From positions 1 to 9,668 of the forward strand of contig CAIUKX010000037.1 of NCBI GenBank assembly GCA_903899795.1: 9,668 nt of DNA, in the 5' to 3' direction. The notes under the pieces were generated by a model that saw nothing but the letters and a program-made list of their open reading frames with translations, was not told the DNA's origin and did not search any database. Below, piece after piece: positions 5,518 to 9,668 of the stretch (the first letter of the stretch is position 1; the number at the start of each line of letters is the position of its first letter). The translations under genes and the position numbers were made by a program. Source of the DNA: an uncultured Flavobacteriales bacterium (GTDB lineage: Bacteria > Bacteroidota > Bacteroidia > Flavobacteriales_D > Crocinitomicaceae).

Positions 5518-8247
5518 ATGCGTAAAATTCTTCTTTCTTTCGTGGTGTGTTGTTTGACAATAAATGCTTTTGCTCAAACGGCAACTGTTAAAGGTGTGAT
5601 AACAGAAAATGTGTTAAAAGAACCGGTTGTTGGGGCAAAAGTTGTGCTTCAGTCGGATAAAATGACACGTACAGATATAGATGGGAAATACGAATTTTCG
5701 AATATTCCCTTTGGGAATTATGAAATGATCATTACTAGTTCAACAGCTGATACTCTAGTTTTGCAGTTGTTGGTTGATCAACCTGAAGTAAAAAAAGATA
5801 TTGTTTTAGGAGGAGGACAGGAATTGGAAGAAGTGAAAATCACCGCTAATATTGTGACCGATCGAAAAACACCAATTGCAGTAACTCGAATTTCATCGCA
5901 ACAGATAGCAGAAGAATTAGGATCCAGAGATTTACCGATGTTACTGAATTCAACTCCTGGTGTATATGCTACACAAACCGGTGGTGGAGATGGAGATTCT
6001 AGAATTAATGTCAGAGGTTTTGATCAGCGTAACATAGGTGTATTGATCGACGGGGTTCCTGTAAATGATATGGAAAATGGTTGGGTGTATTGGTCCAACT
6101 GGTTTGGTTTGGATGCAATTACCTCAAGTGTTCAAGTTCAACGTGGTCTTGGAGTTACCCGACTAGCGGTTCCTTCGGTTGGAGGGACCATGAATATTGT
6201 AACCAAAGGGCTTGGATCAAAAAAGGGATTTAGCTTCAAACAAGAATACGGAACAGGAAATCTCTTAAGAACTTCTTTTTCCTACAATTCCGGAGTGCTT
6301 AAAAATGGATTTGGAATTACAGCTTCGGCATCCTACAAACAGCAGGATGGATGGGTTTATGGAACACAAAGTCAAGGTTTGTTTACCTATTTAAAAGTAC
6401 AGAAAAAATTTAAAAAGCATTTATGGTCCCTCTCTGGATTTATGGCACCTCAAGAACATGGACAGAGAGCTTTCCAACAGCCAATTCAATATTGGGATAG
6501 TAAATTGGCAGCTAAATTAGGTGCACCCATCGACTCGAATGCGATTATGGATCGAGGAGTTCGGTTCAACCAACACTGGGGTTATGTAACCAAAGATGGT
6601 AAGCAGGAAGTAATGACTGAACGTTTGAATTATTTCAATAAGCCACAAATTACTTTAAAAGATTTTTGGACCGTAAATAAAAAGTTATCGATTTCAGCTA
6701 TAGCATATATGTCTATAGGTAGAGGTGGGGGAACTAAACTTTCTAATTCAACAATACAGTCTACACCTCAAGGTTTAGTGGATTGGGATGCGATTATTAA
6801 AGCGAATCAAGTTAAAACTGGATTTGGAGGAGTACAAAAACCAAATACAGATTTGGCTTATAGCCCTACACTTTTGAAATCAAGCCAGGTTCTAATTTCT
6901 TCGATTAATAATCATATCTGGACAGGTTTATTGAGTCAGTTCAGTTACGAACATTCCAAGAAAATGCATATTTCCGGGGGGATTGATTACCGTTATTACA
7001 AAGGAACCCACTATCAGGAAATTTATGATTTGTTAGGCGGTGATTACTATGTGAGTAACATGACGACCAATAATAACAGTAATAAAGTCATGTTGCAGAA
7101 AGGTGATAAAGTGGCTTTAAATTCTTACAATTCATATAGAGATGCTCTTGAAAATTGGCTTGGAACTTTCGGACAGGCTGAATATACCGGAGATCGCTGG
7201 ACAGCATTTCTTAATGTTTCGGCAGTAGCGAATTCCTACAAAGGAGTAGATTATTTTCAAAAGAAAATGCTGACTGTAGGAGATACTGTTCTGAGAATCG
7301 GAATTAACGATACGGTAAATTACAAAGGTCAAAGTTATACAGCTCAAAGTCCTGGATTAAAAGATTACAATACAGGTTGGAAACTTTTATTTGGAGGTAC
7401 AATAAAAGCCGGAGCTAGCTACCGTTTAACAGAATACTCAACAGTCTTCATGAATATGGGGTATTTGTCACGTACTCCACAATTTAGTAATGTAATCGAT
7501 AATAATACCAATACTTTTTTCAGGGAAATTGCCAATGAAAAAATTGCAGCAATTGAAGGGGGATATAGCTTCACCCACAAAAAAATCGCCTTCAATGTGA
7601 ATGGATATTATACAAACTGGAAAAATAAACCGTTCCCTAATGGTGTAATGTTACCAGACCCTAAAGATCCAACGACACAAATCTATGTCAATATCAATGG
7701 AATGGATGCACTTCACTACGGTGGGGAGTTTGATTTCAATTACAAAATCAGTAAAAAATTGAGTGCTGACGGAATGGTGTCCATTGGAAATTGGACGTGG
7801 CAATCGAGTAAAACCATTACACTGCCAGATGTGAATTATACCCTAACATTCAATGCGAAAGGAGTCCACGTTGGTGATGCTGCTCAAAGTACTTTGGCTG
7901 CTTCTATTCGGTATGAGCCAATAAAACATGGTTTCATAAAACTTCAGTACCAATATTTTGATCGTTATTATTCACAATTCAATCCGTTCACATTAACGGG
8001 TGTTGACGGTGGTAGAGAAGCATGGAGAATTCCAGCTTACGGTCTTGTTAACCTTTTTATGGGGTACAAAATTGAGCGTAAAAAATACAATATTCTATGC
8101 AACGGTTCAATCGTGAACATGTTGAATCATTACTACATTGCTGAAGCGACAAGTAATTACTATGGAAATACCTTTGATGCAAAATCGGCTTCCGTAATGT
8201 TTGGCTCTGGATTCAGATTTAATGTTTCTGTAGCTCTTCAATTTTAA
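5518..8247 (+). CDS. TonB-dependent outer-membrane receptor with carboxypeptidase-regulatory-like N-terminal domain
   Basis: This is a 909-residue outer-membrane active-transport channel driven by TonB-ExbBD. A signal peptide covers residues 1-19 (NAFA before Gln20). A carboxypeptidase-regulatory-like beta-sandwich follows at about 22-96 (VKGVITE, VVGAKVVL, TDIDGKYEFSNIPFGNYEM), then a TonB-box-like segment ELEEVKITA (102-110) and the plug at about 113-230 (LLNSTPGVY, INVRGFDQRN, VLIDGVPVNDMENGWVYW, GGTMNIVTKG). The rest is a 22-strand-type beta-barrel ending in the outer-membrane signature VSVALQF with terminal Phe. Family ligands include iron chelates, vitamins, glycans and other solutes. 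The substrate cannot be read from sequence. No SusD lipoprotein adjoins it, so it is not a typical SusC of a polysaccharide locus. An AGGA lies only three bases before the ATG, too close to be a confident ribosome site. The exported nuclease-like gene begins 21 bases after the stop with no terminator between, suggesting an operon. Confidence 0.95.
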   Translation: MRKILLSFVVCCLTINAFAQTATVKGVITENVLKEPVVGAKVVLQSDKMTRTDIDGKYEFSNIPFGNYEMIITSSTADTLVLQLLVDQPEVKKDIVLGGGQELEEVKITANIVTDRKTPIAVTRISSQQIAEELGSRDLPMLLNSTPGVYATQTGGGDGDSRINVRGFDQRNIGVLIDGVPVNDMENGWVYWSNWFGLDAITSSVQVQRGLGVTRLAVPSVGGTMNIVTKGLGSKKGFSFKQEYGTGNLLRTSFSYNSGVLKNGFGITASASYKQQDGWVYGTQSQGLFTYLKVQKKFKKHLWSLSGFMAPQEHGQRAFQQPIQYWDSKLAAKLGAPIDSNAIMDRGVRFNQHWGYVTKDGKQEVMTERLNYFNKPQITLKDFWTVNKKLSISAIAYMSIGRGGGTKLSNSTIQSTPQGLVDWDAIIKANQVKTGFGGVQKPNTDLAYSPTLLKSSQVLISSINNHIWTGLLSQFSYEHSKKMHISGGIDYRYYKGTHYQEIYDLLGGDYYVSNMTTNNNSNKVMLQKGDKVALNSYNSYRDALENWLGTFGQAEYTGDRWTAFLNVSAVANSYKGVDYFQKKMLTVGDTVLRIGINDTVNYKGQSYTAQSPGLKDYNTGWKLLFGGTIKAGASYRLTEYSTVFMNMGYLSRTPQFSNVIDNNTNTFFREIANEKIAAIEGGYSFTHKKIAFNVNGYYTNWKNKPFPNGVMLPDPKDPTTQIYVNINGMDALHYGGEFDFNYKISKKLSADGMVSIGNWTWQSSKTITLPDVNYTLTFNAKGVHVGDAAQSTLAASIRYEPIKHGFIKLQYQYFDRYYSQFNPFTLTGVDGGREAWRIPAYGLVNLFMGYKIERKKYNILCNGSIVNMLNHYYIAEATSNYYGNTFDAKSASVMFGSGFRFNVSVALQF

Positions 8248-8268
8248 ATTTCAGTATAAATCAATAGA

Positions 8269-9668
8269 ATGAAAAAACTAATTTACACACTATTGTTTTC
8301 AGGCTTACTTGTGTTTTCAGCCATTGGTCAAGCTGTTTTACCAACATCGTATAGTTTCACGACTACAAGTTTCCCCACAGGATGGACTGCGGTGAGTACA
8401 GCTCCGACAACAGCTATAGGTTATTACGCTGCATCAGGAAATACTCCTCCTGCCTTGAAATTTGATGGAACTGGAGATATGTTGACGATCAATTTTGCAA
8501 GTGCCCCTGGAAATTTGACGTATTACTTAACAGGTAATTCATTTACTGGAGGAACATTTTTGGTGGAAGAATCTGCAGATGGAAACTCATGGTCAACTTT
8601 GCATTCCCACACAGCGCCTCCCTCGGCTACATATACATTATATACAGATGTTCCCAATTCAACAAGTAGATATATACGATTCAATTACACGAATAAAGTA
8701 ACTGGAAATGTCGGCTTGGACGATGTGAATATTGCAGCAGGAGCAGCAACTCCAGCTCAGGAAATTAATGTAATGCAGGCTTCTACTACAATTGTTACTG
8801 GAGGAACTTATGCAACAAGTTCACCGGTGAGTACAACTTTACCAATTACATTCACAGTTCAGAATTTAGGAACTACAAACACTTTGAATATTTCTTCTGT
8901 AAATGTTTCAGGATCTAATGCTTCGGATTTTGTTGTTGGTTCTTTTCCTTCAACAGTTGCAGCTTCTTCAACGGGAGATTTGGTTGTTAATTTTACACCT
9001 TCAGCAGCAGGAACAAGAAATGGAATTATTACTATTAACAGCAACGATGCAGATGAAGCTGCTTATGTGATTAATATCAATGGAATTGGTGGATCATTAG
9101 CAACAGAACCAACAGCTCAACCAACAAATCTCATATTTTCGAATGTAAAATCGTATCGTTTAACAGGGGCTTTTACACCAGCTTCAAATGTGGATGGATA
9201 TGTTGTTTTGCGCCATAACGGTTCGGCTGTAACAGATGTTCCTGTTGATGGAATGGTTTATCAGAGAGGAGATGCAATCGGAAGCTCTAAAGTTGTTTTC
9301 AGTAGTAATTCTACCACTTTTACACCCAATAATATTGTGGCAGGAACCAGTTATTATTTCTCTGTTTTTGCTTATAACGGCAATGGAGCTTACCGTAATT
9401 ATTTAACGACAACACCACTTTCGGGTAACACTACAACTCCCTCTACAATGATGCCTGTCGGAATGTATAATTCGATTTCAACCAGTAGTTCAACATTTAT
9501 GGATGATTTACATAATTTAGTAAATCCGCATACTTCTCAGTATTACAGTAGTTATGGATCGTATATGGTTTCAAATTTTGAAGCTAGAGATACAACTGGT
9601 GATCAAAGAGTAATTACTTGTATCTACAGTGGTTTAAATCAAGTTTACACTGAACCTTTCGATTGGAC
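8269..9668 (+). CDS. Exported multidomain protein with endonuclease I domain, 3'-truncated by the window end
   Basis: The frame is open from the ATG at 8269 to the window edge (466 codons, no stop). A signal peptide covers residues 1-20 (MKK, hydrophobic core, AIG before Gln21). A beta-sandwich at about 25-160 ends in RYIRFNY and GLDDVNI, as in choice-of-anchor-type surface proteins. A choice-of-anchor-D/ASH-like domain spans about 165-275 (PITFTVQNLG, VVNFTPSAAGTRNG, ITINSND). An Fn3-like domain spans about 283-392 (PTNLIFSNV, GYVVLRHNG, AGTSYYFSVFAYNG). From about 396 it reads as the start of an endonuclease I (PF04231-like) domain: MYNSISTSSSTFMDDLHNLV, then FEARDTTGDQRVITCIYSG (437-455) and PFDW (463-466). 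In family members a Ser-Arg-Glu-His catalytic region follows PF-x-W; here it lies past the edge, so activity cannot be judged. A T9SS domain is expected at the unseen C-terminus. Role inferred: extracellular DNA/RNA degradation, probably co-transcribed with the upstream receptor. Confidence 0.82.
   Translation, partial: MKKLIYTLLFSGLLVFSAIGQAVLPTSYSFTTTSFPTGWTAVSTAPTTAIGYYAASGNTPPALKFDGTGDMLTINFASAPGNLTYYLTGNSFTGGTFLVEESADGNSWSTLHSHTAPPSATYTLYTDVPNSTSRYIRFNYTNKVTGNVGLDDVNIAAGAATPAQEINVMQASTTIVTGGTYATSSPVSTTLPITFTVQNLGTTNTLNISSVNVSGSNASDFVVGSFPSTVAASSTGDLVVNFTPSAAGTRNGIITINSNDADEAAYVININGIGGSLATEPTAQPTNLIFSNVKSYRLTGAFTPASNVDGYVVLRHNGSAVTDVPVDGMVYQRGDAIGSSKVVFSSNSTTFTPNNIVAGTSYYFSVFAYNGNGAYRNYLTTTPLSGNTTTPSTMMPVGMYNSISTSSSTFMDDLHNLVNPHTSQYYSSYGSYMVSNFEARDTTGDQRVITCIYSGLNQVYTEPFDW

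Noticed and set aside
7132..7347. 71-codon minus-strand ORF opposite the receptor barrel
   Set aside because: It lies inside an intact TonB receptor frame and shows no independent features.
5518..8247. SusC/SusD-type polysaccharide uptake pair
   Set aside because: The next gene is not a SusD-like lipoprotein (no lipobox, different domains), and no glycoside hydrolase is present.
8859..9044. 61-codon minus-strand ORF near the window end
   Set aside because: It is antisense to the choice-of-anchor-D domain of the truncated exported protein, whose frame is open from 8269 to the edge.
1..9668. CRISPR array, tRNA, insertion sequence or phage remnant
   Set aside because: No regularly spaced repeats, cloverleaf signals, transposase or integrase motifs, or composition shifts were found on either strand.

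Overview
The window looks like chromosomal DNA from a member of the Bacteroidota, most likely class Flavobacteriia. The evidence is its AT-rich composition, start codons without Shine-Dalgarno sequences, promoter words of the TAnnTTTG type, a type IX secretion (T9SS) C-terminal sorting domain, a DPP-IV-type S9 peptidase of bacteroidete length, and a TonB-dependent receptor carrying an N-terminal carboxypeptidase-regulatory-like domain. A finer placement (for example Crocinitomicaceae) would be a guess. There is no tRNA, rRNA, CRISPR array, transposase, integrase or phage gene.

Layout. Positions 1-279 (+) hold the C-terminal end of a THUMP-type rRNA methyltransferase. It converges on citrate synthase gltA (416-1702, -), with a bidirectional terminator between them. 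Upstream of gltA on the same strand is an exported dipeptidyl peptidase IV (1854-4055, -). A roughly 320-base divergent intergenic region (4056-4373) carries candidate promoters in both directions, a 9-bp inverted repeat and a perfect 14-bp palindrome. From there three genes run rightward: a small T9SS-secreted lamin-tail-domain protein (4374-5423) followed by a strong terminator; a TonB-dependent outer-membrane receptor (5518-8247); and, 21 bases after it, a large exported protein (8269 to beyond the end). The translation of that last protein reads as a beta-sandwich domain, a choice-of-anchor-D/ASH-like domain, an Fn3-like domain and the beginning of an endonuclease I domain.

How the genes may work together. 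The left half is housekeeping (ribosome modification, TCA cycle entry) plus periplasmic peptide trimming. The right half looks like an outer-surface module: a TonB-dependent importer in an apparent operon with an exported nuclease, next to a secreted lamin-tail protein. Lamin-tail and endonuclease I domains often share one polypeptide in Bacteroidota. My inference is scavenging of extracellular nucleic acid (for phosphorus, nucleosides or carbon), with the nuclease making fragments and the receptor importing a product. The sequence does not prove this, and the nuclease active site lies beyond the window.
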